This document shows positions 1 to 6,925 of a DNA stretch of 8,529 nucleotides, piece after piece (position 1 is the stretch's first letter; each line of letters begins with the position of its first letter). Location: contig JAJXPD010000094.1 of assembly GCA_021641325.1 (NCBI GenBank), positions 1 through 8,529 on the forward strand, written 5' to 3'. The position numbers were made by a program, and so were the translations under genes. The notes beneath the pieces were generated by a model. It made no database searches. It was not told the origin of the DNA and worked only from the letters and a program-made list of their open reading frames with translations. Source of the stretch: Opitutales bacterium. GTDB taxonomy: Bacteria > Verrucomicrobiota > Verrucomicrobiia > Opitutales > Intestinicryptomonadaceae.

Positions 1-19
1 CCCATGCCCCTTCCAGCCT

Positions 20-502
20 ATGTTTCCGTCGTACCTGAACCGCGACGACGAGTTTTTCATGAAGCTTGCGTACAATCAGGCATTGAAGGCGTGGAAGCTC
101 GGCGAAGTGCCGGTCGGCGCGGTGGTCGAGTATTGCGGAGAGGTCGTGGCGCAGGCGCACAATTCGGTTGAGCAGTCGCAGGACCCGACCGCGCACGCCG
201 AAATTCTCGCGATAAACCAGGCAGCTGCAAAAATCGGCGATTGGCGGCTAAACGGCGCCACGCTCTATGCCACAAAAGAGCCGTGCCCGATGTGCTCGGG
301 CGCGTGCGTTATGTCGAGGCTCTCGCGCGTGGTCTACGCCGTCGGAGACCAGAAAATGGGCTTTTTGGGCGGTGCGCTGAAAATCCACGAAGTGCCAACC
401 CTAAACCACAGGCTGACCGTGCAATCGGGAGTTTTGCAGGACGAGTGCATGCTGATGATAAGAACATTCTTCAACCTAAAGCGCGAAGGAAAGAACGCCT
501 AA
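20..502 (+). CDS. tadA: tRNA-specific adenosine deaminase TadA
   Basis: A zinc-dependent cytidine/deoxycytidylate-deaminase-fold protein of 160 aa, close to the family's usual length (E. coli TadA is about 167 aa). The catalytic signature is complete. HAE lies at residues 59-61 (zinc-ligand His59, proton-shuttle Glu61) and PCPMC at 88-92 (zinc ligands Cys89 and Cys92). The TadA-type GEVPVGAVV strand is at 28-36 and the DPTAHAE stretch at 55-61. The C-terminal part (GVLQDEC, then a basic helix) also matches TadA rather than guanine or cytosine deaminases. Known role of the family: converts A34 to inosine in the anticodon of tRNA-Arg(ACG), in the cytoplasm. The ATG at 20 gives the usual N-terminal helix. 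An internal ATG at 59 would trim it. The frame is open to the window edge, so a longer start upstream cannot be excluded. No Shine-Dalgarno sequence is seen. It converges with the sialidase-like gene. Confidence 0.93.
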   Translation: MFPSYLNRDDEFFMKLAYNQALKAWKLGEVPVGAVVEYCGEVVAQAHNSVEQSQDPTAHAEILAINQAAAKIGDWRLNGATLYATKEPCPMCSGACVMSRLSRVVYAVGDQKMGFLGGALKIHEVPTLNHRLTVQSGVLQDECMLMIRTFFNLKREGKNA

Positions 503-565
503 AAGGCGGAATAGAAACCACACCGCCGCCCAGATTCCGCGCAAAAAACAATCTCCCTCTCCCCT

Positions 566-596
566 GCGCAAAAACCGCGCGGACGATTTTTCGCGC
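566..596. terminator. Possible weak bidirectional terminator between tadA and sialidase-like gene
   Basis: In the 115-bp convergent gap, GCGC-AAAAA (566-574) can pair with TTTTT-C-GCGC (587-596) with one bulged base, around a GC-rich 12-nt loop. T-runs of five lie on either strand. The stem is imperfect, so this is only a candidate. A separate 5-bp hairpin (496-508) overlaps the tadA stop codon but has no T-tract. Nothing else is seen in the gap. Confidence 0.25.
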
Positions 597-617
597 CCGA
601 TTTGCGCGCTCATACCG

Positions 618-1910
618 CTATTTTGCCGCAGCCTCTATATCGGATATTTTGAAACGGTGGCAGACAATCGAGCAGCCTTTGCCGCGCTCGACGCTCTCGT
701 AGGTCAGAACGGCAACCGTGCCGTCGTCGAGCAGCAAAACCGACGGGTAGTAGCCGTCGCAACGGATTGCCGTTTCGGAAAAGCTTTCGCTCTTGGAAAG
801 CAGTATGCGGTATTGCCCCGCGCGCCCGTTTTTAATGTCGTCGTAAGAGCCTATCCACGCGCCGAGCCGCAAGCCCTTTTGGTCGCACGGAACTTTGTCG
901 CGGAAGGCTATGAAAAGGCGGCCGTCTGGCAAAACAACGCCATGATGCCTGTCGCCCGAAAGCGCCCACGGAGTGTCGATTGGCTTGCTCCAAGTTTTGC
1001 CCTCGTCGCGGCTGAACGACACCAAACTGTTGCCGTTTTGGCGCGTGTTTTCGCGCATAATGCAGCAGATTTCGGAGCCGTCGGGCGAACGGAAAGCGTA
1101 GGGCTCGCACGCCCAAAGCCCGCCGATATCCTCGGGCGCGACAAGCTTTACGGGATTGGACCAAGTAAAGCCGCCGTCTTTTGTAATCGACGTGAACACG
1201 CGCAATTCCCTGTCGGCGTTCTTCGCGTCGCCCTTGTGGAAAAACGCCATCGTCGAACCGTCCTTGAGCTCGACCATCGAAGTAAACGCCATAAGGCAGG
1301 CAAACAGCTCGTCGGGATTGCTCGGCGAAAGCGGCGGCAGTTTGCGCCAAGTTTTTCCGTTGTCCTCGCTGTATACGCGCGGCATATATCCCTTGTAAAA
1401 CTCTTCCGAGGGCGCGAACTTGCCCTTCAAGTGGCGCGTCTTCCCCGAGAGAATCTGTATGAAGCGTTTGCCGTTTAGATCGCGCACGGAATAGATGCTC
1501 GGACAGTTGCGCATGACGCGGTAGCAGTCCGGCATGATTTTGTCGATGCGCGTCCAAGTCTTTCCGCCGTCGTCGCTTCGGGCAACCGGACCTGCATTGC
1601 CGCCGTGTCCGACGTTCCAGACGCACAAAATGCCGCCGTCTTCGAGTTTTAGAGCAGTGGGATGCGCGTTGTAAAAGCCTTCGCGTTCGTCCCTGAATTC
1701 CGCGCCCGACTTCCCCGCCGACACCACGATTTTTTCGGTCTTGCCGACGAAATCTACCGTCTTTATCGACTGAGCCTGCGCCCGCCATTGCGCCTTTTTT
1801 TCGGACCATTTCGGATATTTTCCGATTGTTTTCGAATCGAAATCGGCGGCGCAAAGAGCGACTCCGCAAACCAGCAGTGGCAATGCAACTATTGCGGATA
1901 ATAACTTCAT
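618..1910 (-). CDS. Secreted sialidase-like (BNR/Asp-box) six-bladed propeller protein
   Basis: A 430-aa protein when started at the ATG at 1910. This start puts a classic signal peptide at the N-terminus (MKLL, hydrophobic 4-19, cleavage near CAA 20-22). The upstream in-frame starts (1922, 1964) add a basic extension and overlap the likely promoter. Four Asp-box motifs of the S-x-D-x-G-x-T-W type are at residues 112-119, 181-188, 243-250 and 300-307, diagnostic of the sialidase/BNR propeller. Arg286-Glu287 (MREN), Arg337 (AFRD) and the DGYYPS stretch at 385-390 resemble the active-site strands of GH33-like enzymes. However, the canonical N-terminal Y/F-R-I-P is replaced by YNAHP (80-84), so one arginine of the carboxylate-binding triad appears missing. 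Family knowledge suggests an exo-glycosidase. True sialidase activity is uncertain, and many such proteins in glycan-degrading bacteria are unassigned. It is divergent from aspS. Confidence 0.82.
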   Translation of the reverse strand: MKLLSAIVALPLLVCGVALCAADFDSKTIGKYPKWSEKKAQWRAQAQSIKTVDFVGKTEKIVVSAGKSGAEFRDEREGFYNAHPTALKLEDGGILCVWNVGHGGNAGPVARSDDGGKTWTRIDKIMPDCYRVMRNCPSIYSVRDLNGKRFIQILSGKTRHLKGKFAPSEEFYKGYMPRVYSEDNGKTWRKLPPLSPSNPDELFACLMAFTSMVELKDGSTMAFFHKGDAKNADRELRVFTSITKDGGFTWSNPVKLVAPEDIGGLWACEPYAFRSPDGSEICCIMRENTRQNGNSLVSFSRDEGKTWSKPIDTPWALSGDRHHGVVLPDGRLFIAFRDKVPCDQKGLRLGAWIGSYDDIKNGRAGQYRILLSKSESFSETAIRCDGYYPSVLLLDDGTVAVLTYESVERGKGCSIVCHRFKISDIEAAAK

Positions 1911-1917
1911 ACGCAAT

Positions 1918-1945
1918 ACCATAACACGGCGAAGCCTGCGGTCAA
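1918..1945 (-). promoter_or_regulatory. Candidate sigma-70-type promoter of the sialidase-like gene
   Basis: On the - strand, TTGACC (1940-1945, 5/6 match) and TATGGT (1918-1923, 4/6) are separated by 16 bp. Only 7 nt lie between the -10 and the ATG at 1910, so transcription would begin at or next to the start codon. The mRNA would then be leaderless, and the longer in-frame starts at 1922 and 1964 would be excluded. Confidence 0.42.
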
Positions 1946-1991
1946 GACAAAAACGGAGCTTCAAAAAATCGCCCGAACGGCCAAAAAAACC

Positions 1992-2020
1992 TTGACTAAA
2001 AGGCTAAAAAACAGACATTT
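1992..2020 (+). promoter_or_regulatory. aspS: Possible aspS promoter (good -35, weak -10)
   Basis: TTGACT (1992-1997, 5/6 to the -35 consensus) sits 17 bp before ACATTT (2015-2020), a poor -10. The region from 1983 to 2040 is AT-rich, unlike the flanking genes, as expected for a promoter. The predicted leader is about 13 nt and has no well-placed Shine-Dalgarno sequence. Confidence 0.25.
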
Positions 2021-2039
2021 GAAGACTTATTTTTTTACT

Positions 2040-3827
2040 ATGAAACGCACAAATACCTGCAACGAACTCACCGCCGCCGACAAGGGCAAAGAAGTGTCCC
2101 TCATCGGCTGGGTGCAATCGGTCCGCGACCACGGCGGCATTCTATTCATCGACCTTCGCGACCGCGACGGCATAACGCAAGTCGTCTTCCACCCCGAAGC
2201 GGCGAACGTCTACGAAAAGGCGCAGAAACTCAAAGACGAAAGCGTAATCCAGATTTTCGGCAAAGTCGAACTCAGGGAGGACGGCACTAAAAACCCGAAC
2301 CTCAAAACGGGCGAAATCGAAGTCGTCGCGTCCGACATGGTAATACACAACATCTGCGACGTGCTCCCCTTCCCCCTCGACGACGAACACGCCGACAGGG
2401 TCAACGAAGACCTCCGCCTCCAATACCGCTATCTCGACCTCCGCAGACCGCGCAACCTCAACCTTCTGCGCATGCGCCACAAGGCGGCACAGGCTATCCG
2501 CGACTACCTCAACTCGCAGGATTTCATCGAAGTCGAAACCCCCATTCTTTTCAAGAGCACGCCCGAAGGCGCGCGCGAATTCCTCGTGCCCAGCCGCACA
2601 AATCCCGGCATGTTCTACGCGCTCAACCAGTCGCCCCAGCAGTACAAGCAGATGCTGATGGTATCGGGCATCGAACGCTACTACCAAATGGCTAAATGCT
2701 TCCGCGACGAAGACCTCCGCGCAGACCGCCAGCCCGAATTTACGCAGGTCGATATCGAGCTTAGCTTCGTCGACCGCGAAGACATGTACGCGCTTATCGA
2801 AAACATGCTCAAAAAAATCTGGAAGGACACCCTCGGAATGGACATTCCCACGCCCTTCCCCCGCATGCAGTACAGCGACGCCATGAACCGCTACGGCGTG
2901 GACAAGCCCGACACGCGCTTCGGAATTGAACTGCAAGACCTCACCGACGTTTTCAAGGACAGCCAGTTCAAGGTGTTCGCAAACGTCGTCAAGGACGGCG
3001 GCGTAATCAAGGCGATTAACGCAAAGGGTCTTTCCGACATCACGCAGGGCGAATTGAAGGGACTCGAAGACGTGGCAAAGACGCTCGGCGCAAAGGGTCT
3101 TGCGTTCATCAAGGCCGAAAACGGCGCGTGGAAAAGCCCCATTCTCAAATTCCTCTCGGAAGACGAACAGAAGGCGCTCAAAGAAAAGCTCGACATTCAG
3201 GACGGCGACATCGTGTTCTTCGCGGCGTCGAAGTGGGAACAGGCGTGCTCCATTCTCGGACGCGTCCGCCTCGACTGCGGCAAGCTTCTGCAAGCCCGCG
3301 GAAAAATCAAAATCGACCCCAAGCAGTTCAACTTCCTCTGGGTTATCGAATTCCCGCTCATGCTTTGGGACGAAGAACAGGGCAGATACGTTTCGGCGCA
3401 CCACCCGTTCACGTCGCCCGTGCCCGAAGACGTCAAGTACCTCGACACCGACCCGCTCCGCGTGCGCGGGCAGCACTACGACATCGTACTCAACGGCACG
3501 GAACTCGGCGGCGGCTCGATAAGAATCCACCAGCCCGACGTTCAGGAAAAAGTGTTCAAGGACGTTCTGAAAATCCCCGCCGACATCGTGGAATCGCGCT
3601 TCGGCTACATGCTCAAAGCGTTCAAATTCGGCGCGCCCCCGCACGGCGGCATCGCGCTGGGCTTCGACAGGCTTGTGACAATCCTCACAAACCGTCCGAG
3701 TATCCGCGACATCATCGCGTTCCCCAAGACGCAAAAGGGTCAGGACCTGATGGCGCAGTCGCCCTCGCAGGTGACGGAAAAGCAGCTCAAAGACCTGCAC
3801 ATCGCGCTCGACATGCCCGAAAAATAA
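2040..3827 (+). CDS. aspS: Aspartyl-tRNA synthetase, likely non-discriminating (Asp/Asn)
   Basis: A 595-aa class II aminoacyl-tRNA synthetase of the bacterial type, which activates Asp and charges tRNA in the cytoplasm. The N-terminal OB-fold anticodon-binding domain spans about 1-105 (GWVQSVRDHGG at 23-33). The catalytic core has the flipping-loop region (FLVPSR, 181-186), QSPQQYKQ (197-204), motif 2 (FRDEDLRADRQPEF, 221-234) and motif 3 (GIALGFDRL, 537-545). The bacterial-specific GAD insertion lies at about 290-425, and the AHHPFT loop at 453-458. The start at 2040 matches the family N-terminus; an in-frame start at 1992 adds 16 residues absent from the family. His31 and Gly82 match residues associated with non-discriminating AspRS in Pseudomonas, where E. 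coli has Leu and Lys. This predicts Asp-tRNA(Asn) formation followed by GatCAB amidation. Strong preference for C-ending codons suggests high expression. A strong terminator follows. Confidence 0.97.
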   Translation: MKRTNTCNELTAADKGKEVSLIGWVQSVRDHGGILFIDLRDRDGITQVVFHPEAANVYEKAQKLKDESVIQIFGKVELREDGTKNPNLKTGEIEVVASDMVIHNICDVLPFPLDDEHADRVNEDLRLQYRYLDLRRPRNLNLLRMRHKAAQAIRDYLNSQDFIEVETPILFKSTPEGAREFLVPSRTNPGMFYALNQSPQQYKQMLMVSGIERYYQMAKCFRDEDLRADRQPEFTQVDIELSFVDREDMYALIENMLKKIWKDTLGMDIPTPFPRMQYSDAMNRYGVDKPDTRFGIELQDLTDVFKDSQFKVFANVVKDGGVIKAINAKGLSDITQGELKGLEDVAKTLGAKGLAFIKAENGAWKSPILKFLSEDEQKALKEKLDIQDGDIVFFAASKWEQACSILGRVRLDCGKLLQARGKIKIDPKQFNFLWVIEFPLMLWDEEQGRYVSAHHPFTSPVPEDVKYLDTDPLRVRGQHYDIVLNGTELGGGSIRIHQPDVQEKVFKDVLKIPADIVESRFGYMLKAFKFGAPPHGGIALGFDRLVTILTNRPSIRDIIAFPKTQKGQDLMAQSPSQVTEKQLKDLHIALDMPEK

Positions 3828-3828
3828 A

Positions 3829-3881
3829 CGGGCATTCCGCAAAAAAACCGCTGCTTAACGGCTGCGGTTTTTTTGTGCCCG
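3829..3881. terminator. Strong bidirectional intrinsic terminator after aspS
   Basis: Seven A's plus CCGC (3841-3851) pair with GCGG plus seven T's (3864-3874) around a 12-nt loop. An outer CGGGCA (3829-3834) / TGCCCG (3876-3881) pair extends the stem. The A-run and T-run make it functional on both strands. It begins one base after the aspS stop codon and also lies about 170 bp past the stop of the convergent fucosidase gene. The remaining gap (3882-4042) is GC-rich with one small 5-bp hairpin (3989-4001) and no T-tract. I see no gene in it. Confidence 0.85.
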
Positions 3882-4042
3882 AACGCGGCGGCGGAAATCC
3901 GCGAAAACAAACGCGGCGGACATGCGCCGTCGGCGCGGAATTTAACTAAGCAAATCGGAGCGAACGCGATTCCGTGCGCGTCCGCCTTCCGCGATTCGCG
4001 GCGGGACAAGATTTCCGCCGTCGAACCGCGGATTGACGCCGA

Positions 4043-5782
4043 CTATTTTAGCGCGATTTCAAGCGCAAACGGCAGTTCCGATTCCGCCAGATTTTCGGGC
4101 AGTTTTATTACCGCTCCGCCGTCCGATTCCGTCCAGCCGATTTTTTCGCCCGTGGCGATTTCGACGATTTCCGAGCCTTTTTTGGGCGCGATTGCAAGCT
4201 TCATTTCGGACTTCGGCTTTTTGACGATTGCGTACGCCGTCCTACCGTCTTTCGAGCGAGTGTAGGCGATTTCCTCGGTCGCAAACGGCTCTATGATTCG
4301 CGTAGAATAAATCGCCCGACCGTATTTCGAGAGCCACTTGCCTATGTCGAGCAGGCGTTTTTTCTGGATTTCGGGAATCGCGCCCTGCCCGTCGAGGTTT
4401 ACGAGCAGCAGCAGATTGCCGCCGCGCGCCACGGTGTCGGCGAACATCGAAATGAATTCGGAGGAAGTCAGGACGTTAGATTCGTTGTCCTGCCAGTTGT
4501 TGCCGTACGACTGGCTTATGCCCCTGCACGCCTCCCACGGGTGGTATTTTGCGGGGTCGATGCAGTCGGCGGTGTCGCCGAATTCGTCGGTATAGAAGTC
4601 GCCGCGGATTGCGCGGAGAAGTTTTTTGAGTTTTTTGCCGCCCTTGTGCGCGACTTCCCGCGGAGTGCCCTCGCCGTATCTGTCGTTGACGGCGACCTGC
4701 TTTTTGCCCTCGTTCACGTTGTAGAAATACGCGGCGATGTCGTAGCCGCCGAGTTCGGTTGCGGGCACGCGCCACTCACCGTCGAACCAAAGAATGTCGG
4801 GCGAATACTTGTCGATGAATTCCACAGACTGCGGCACGAGGTATTCCTTCACATAGTCTTCAACCGCGATTTTCCCCGAAGCCTTGTACTCCATGTCGGG
4901 CGAGTAGTCGAGGGTCTTGCCCCAGGAAAAGTTGCGCATTTTGCCGTCTTTGCCGACTACGGGGTAGTCCCATTCGGTAAGGCTCATGTAGAAGCCGAAT
5001 TTGAGATTTTGCGCGGCGCAGGCGTCGACGATTTCGCGCACGATGTCGCGGCGCGGGCCCATGTCGACGGTGTCGCGCAGCGTGTACGAGCAGTCCCAAA
5101 GGCAGAAGCCCGAATGGTGCTTGTTGAACGGCACAATGTACTTTGCGCCCGCTTTTGCGAAGACTTCCATAAGCTCTTTCGCGTCGAATTTCTCGGCTTT
5201 GAAAAGCGGAATGAAATGGTCGCGCTCGAAGTCCGCGCCCCAGTTTTTGACGTGGTAGCTTCTGTATCCGTAGAAGTGCGAATCGGGGGTGAAATCGGAG
5301 TACATGCGCAGTTCGTACCAGTCGGGATACATCGCGCCGTTTTCGCGCTTGGGCGCCCACGATGCAATCGACCACAAACCCCAGTCGATAAAAATGCCGA
5401 GCTTTGCGTCCACAAACCATTCGGGGCACTTGTGCGCGTCTATCGACTTTCCGTCCGCCTTCCATTTTCCGCTTTCGTTGACCGCCGAAACTCTGGCGTA
5501 TTCCGCGCGGCCGCGCTCGATTGTCTTCGCCCCGTACTTCTCGGAAATCTGGCGCAGATTGAGTTCGTAAAGGCGCGGCTGATAGCCGTCGGGACGGCGG
5601 AACTCGGCGGGCGCAAGCGGGTGGTCGGGCAGTTCCGCAGAGACTTTCACGGACGAGCGAGTCGCCGTCTCGCCGGGGGATTTCATTGAGGACGCCGCGT
5701 CGGAAGCCGTCGCGGCGGCGAGCGTTTGAAAAGCGCAGACGCATGCGGCGGCTGCGAAAATTTTAGATGCCGTTTTTCTCAT
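4043..5782 (-). CDS. Secreted alpha-L-fucosidase-like protein (GH29)
   Basis: A 579-aa exported protein. The signal peptide is at 1-27 (basic MRKTASK, Ala-rich core). An N-terminal spacer of about 90 residues is followed by a GH29 catalytic barrel at roughly 120-490 and a C-terminal beta domain (about 495-579). GH29 landmarks are FVDAKLGIFIDWG (123-135), KHHSGF (221-226), WFDGEW (332-337, nucleophile candidate Asp334), NDR (366-368, sugar-binding Arg) and HPWEAC (414-419, acid/base candidate Glu417). The family hydrolyses alpha-L-fucosyl linkages by a retaining mechanism. Two fucose-contacting positions are altered: the usual His of HWG is Asp133 and the usual Glu of EWY is Asp154. The usual KHHDGF Asp is Ser224. 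Substrate may therefore not be a standard fucoside. It lies downstream of the disrupted AraC regulator, with its own promoter at 5824-5852. The start at 5782 is fixed by the signal peptide; no Shine-Dalgarno sequence is visible. Confidence 0.86.
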   Translation of the reverse strand: MRKTASKIFAAAACVCAFQTLAAATASDAASSMKSPGETATRSSVKVSAELPDHPLAPAEFRRPDGYQPRLYELNLRQISEKYGAKTIERGRAEYARVSAVNESGKWKADGKSIDAHKCPEWFVDAKLGIFIDWGLWSIASWAPKRENGAMYPDWYELRMYSDFTPDSHFYGYRSYHVKNWGADFERDHFIPLFKAEKFDAKELMEVFAKAGAKYIVPFNKHHSGFCLWDCSYTLRDTVDMGPRRDIVREIVDACAAQNLKFGFYMSLTEWDYPVVGKDGKMRNFSWGKTLDYSPDMEYKASGKIAVEDYVKEYLVPQSVEFIDKYSPDILWFDGEWRVPATELGGYDIAAYFYNVNEGKKQVAVNDRYGEGTPREVAHKGGKKLKKLLRAIRGDFYTDEFGDTADCIDPAKYHPWEACRGISQSYGNNWQDNESNVLTSSEFISMFADTVARGGNLLLLVNLDGQGAIPEIQKKRLLDIGKWLSKYGRAIYSTRIIEPFATEEIAYTRSKDGRTAYAIVKKPKSEMKLAIAPKKGSEIVEIATGEKIGWTESDGGAVIKLPENLAESELPFALEIALK

Positions 5783-5811
5783 ACATTAAGCAAGTTTACA
5801 ATATGGAATAT

Positions 5812-5830
5812 ATATCAAAAATGTTGATAT
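5812..5830. promoter_or_regulatory. Perfect 7-bp dyad over the -10 and start site (putative operator)
   Basis: ATATCAA (5812-5818) and TTGATAT (5824-5830) are perfect inverted arms with a 5-nt spacer. The 19-bp dyad covers the proposed -10 and the predicted transcription start of the fucosidase-like gene, a classic position for a dimeric repressor. The sequence is AT-rich, so chance is possible. AraC proteins more often bind direct repeats upstream of -35, so the binder would probably be another regulator. Confidence 0.4.
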
Positions 5831-5852
5831 TTTTTTTAACCGCCATTGTCAA
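5824..5852 (-). promoter_or_regulatory. Candidate promoter of the fucosidase-like gene
   Basis: On the - strand, a perfect TTGACA -35 (5847-5852) is followed by exactly 17 bp and a TATCAA -10 (5824-5829, 4/6). The spacer contains an A-tract of eight. Transcription would start near 5817, giving a leader of about 35 nt before the ATG at 5782. This is the best promoter match in the window, and it implies the gene can be expressed independently of the regulator upstream. Confidence 0.6.
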
Positions 5853-5894
5853 GGCATTAAAGCGCCAAGCAATGAAACAGACCTTGCGCTTTTC

Positions 5895-5911
5895 AAAAAC
5901 CGCGCAACGCG
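5895..5911 (-). terminator. Possible weak terminator after the AraC-type regulator
   Basis: On the - strand, a short CGCG-TTG-CGCG hairpin (5901-5911) is followed by G and five T's (5895-5899), about 94 nt beyond the regulator stop codon. The stem is only 4 bp, so termination would be weak. The rest of the 222-bp gap (5783-6004) holds the fucosidase promoter and no gene. Confidence 0.28.
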
Positions 5912-6004
5912 TCCCACCTTCCCGCGCTTTTGCCTCCGCTTTGAACTGGACAGCCCGACAGCCTAAACGCGGCGGCAGTCGCGTATTCGGAATGCGGGCA
6001 AGCG

Positions 6005-6854
6005 TTAAACGCACTCGCTCGGCGGGAATCCGTAGTATTTTTTGAAGGCATAGGAGAGCGCGTGCCCGCAGGAAAATCCGACTTCGCGGGCGATTTCGCC
6101 GAGCGTCGCGCGGCTTTCGAGCAACGCCGCCGCCCTCTCCATTCGCCGGGAAAGCAGGTATTTTGAAAACGTGCCGCCGAACCTTTCCACGAATGCAGTT
6201 AGCCGAAATGTCGGAATCTATTTTTTCGACAAGCCGCGCCATCGCGCCGCCGCTCCCCGCGCCTCCGAACTCCGAGCGCAAAAGCCCCGCAATCAGCCCG
6301 CCCAGCGAAACCAGCCGCGAGACGTTCGGACGCTCCCCGTACAGCTCCTCCGAATACATGTCGGCAAGCAGCAGCATGCGCTCCAAATTTGCCGCCTTTT
6401 TGCACACGGGCGAACTGCCGAAAACCCCGCGCCAAAACGGGGTGTCCGGCATTTCGAACCAAAGCGTCTCGGCGCGCGACGCCGAAGTGTCGCACGGAGT
6501 TTTTGCCGGTATGAGTAGAACGTCGCCCGCCGACACGCGGAAGGCCGCGCCGTCGAACTTCGCCCTGTAATCGGACGCCGAAAGAAAAAAGCAGACCGTG
6601 TTGAAGGCGGTCTTTGCGCCGCGCGAAATGTAGTAGTACTTGCTGTACGAGGCGCGGGCGGCGGCGGAGATTCCGAACTTCGAAAGCACGTCGGCGCAGC
6701 GGCGCGGCGGCACGAACACACCCGCCGACTCCAAAGCCTCGCGCGGGAGGATTTTCGTCGGGCGCGTCAGGTAGGTCTGGCGGCTGCCCTTCGGAAATAT
6801 TTGCAGTCTGTTTTCGTTGGCGATTTTCCAAGCGGGTTCGCGGTTCGGTTTCAT
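6005..6854 (-). pseudogene. AraC-family transcriptional regulator, frameshifted in the DNA-binding domain
   Basis: Reading from the ATG at 6854, the first frame encodes a cupin-like ligand-binding domain. Its signature is a YYYISRGAKT strand (73-82) and the FRVSAGDVLLIPAKTP strand-turn (105-120). A helical linker to about residue 218 follows (RLVEKIDSDIS, where the DNA-binding domain should begin). That frame then runs into unrelated sequence. A different frame, just downstream (about 6202-6005), encodes the missing C-terminus: RFGGTFSKYL, RRMERAAALL, then the second helix-turn-helix (TLGEIAREVGFS) and FKKYYGFPPSE, ending at TAA 6005-6007. Joining the two parts leaves the DNA-binding domain roughly 15-20 residues short, mostly the first helix-turn-helix. 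A deletion plus frameshift is therefore more likely than a single-base error. A functional version would be expected to sense a sugar and control the neighbouring glycosidases. Sequencing or assembly error remains possible. Confidence 0.78.
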
Positions 6855-6869
6855 CGGCGCAAAAAATAA

Positions 6870-6890
6870 GACTTCCCGCGCGGGGAAGTC
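6870..6890 (-). terminator. Terminator of the GH39-like gene (hairpin with T-run)
   Basis: GACTTCCC (6870-6877) and GGGAAGTC (6883-6890) form a perfect 8-bp stem around a 5-nt loop. On the - strand it is followed by TTATTTTTT (6861-6869). It lies 35 nt after the GH39-like stop codon and only 15 nt before the regulator's ATG, so it separates the two genes. Because it occupies the regulator's leader, it could also act as an operator or attenuator. Confidence 0.7.
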
Positions 6891-6925
6891 AAATGTTATA
6901 ATTTTTCCGTATCGATATGATTTTG

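Noticed and set aside
657..1869. Long open frames overlapping the sialidase-like gene on both strands
   Set aside because: They run through a gene with four Asp boxes and a signal peptide in the other frame. Their translations are Arg/Ala-rich nonsense.
2142..3842. Open frame of 566 codons antisense to aspS
   Set aside because: It is a shadow created by the strong C-ending codon bias of aspS. Its translation is low-complexity (Val/Glu/Phe/Arg rich) with no family motif, and aspS is certain.
3989..4001. Small CCGCG-ATT-CGCGG hairpin after the fucosidase-like gene
   Set aside because: No T-tract on either side; GC-rich background makes such hairpins common. The terminator at 3829-3881 is far better.
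4541..5689. Open frame of 382 codons on the + strand within the fucosidase-like gene
   Set aside because: Antisense shadow of the GH29 gene, with composition-biased translation and no recognisable domain.
5796..6190. Continuation of the first regulator frame to 5796
   Set aside because: After about 6190 it loses all AraC character, while the real C-terminus is found in a neighbouring frame ending at 6005.
6910..6917. TATCGATA palindrome between the GH39-like gene and the regulator
   Set aside because: Only 8 bp with no spacer and no positional match to a promoter. Too likely by chance.
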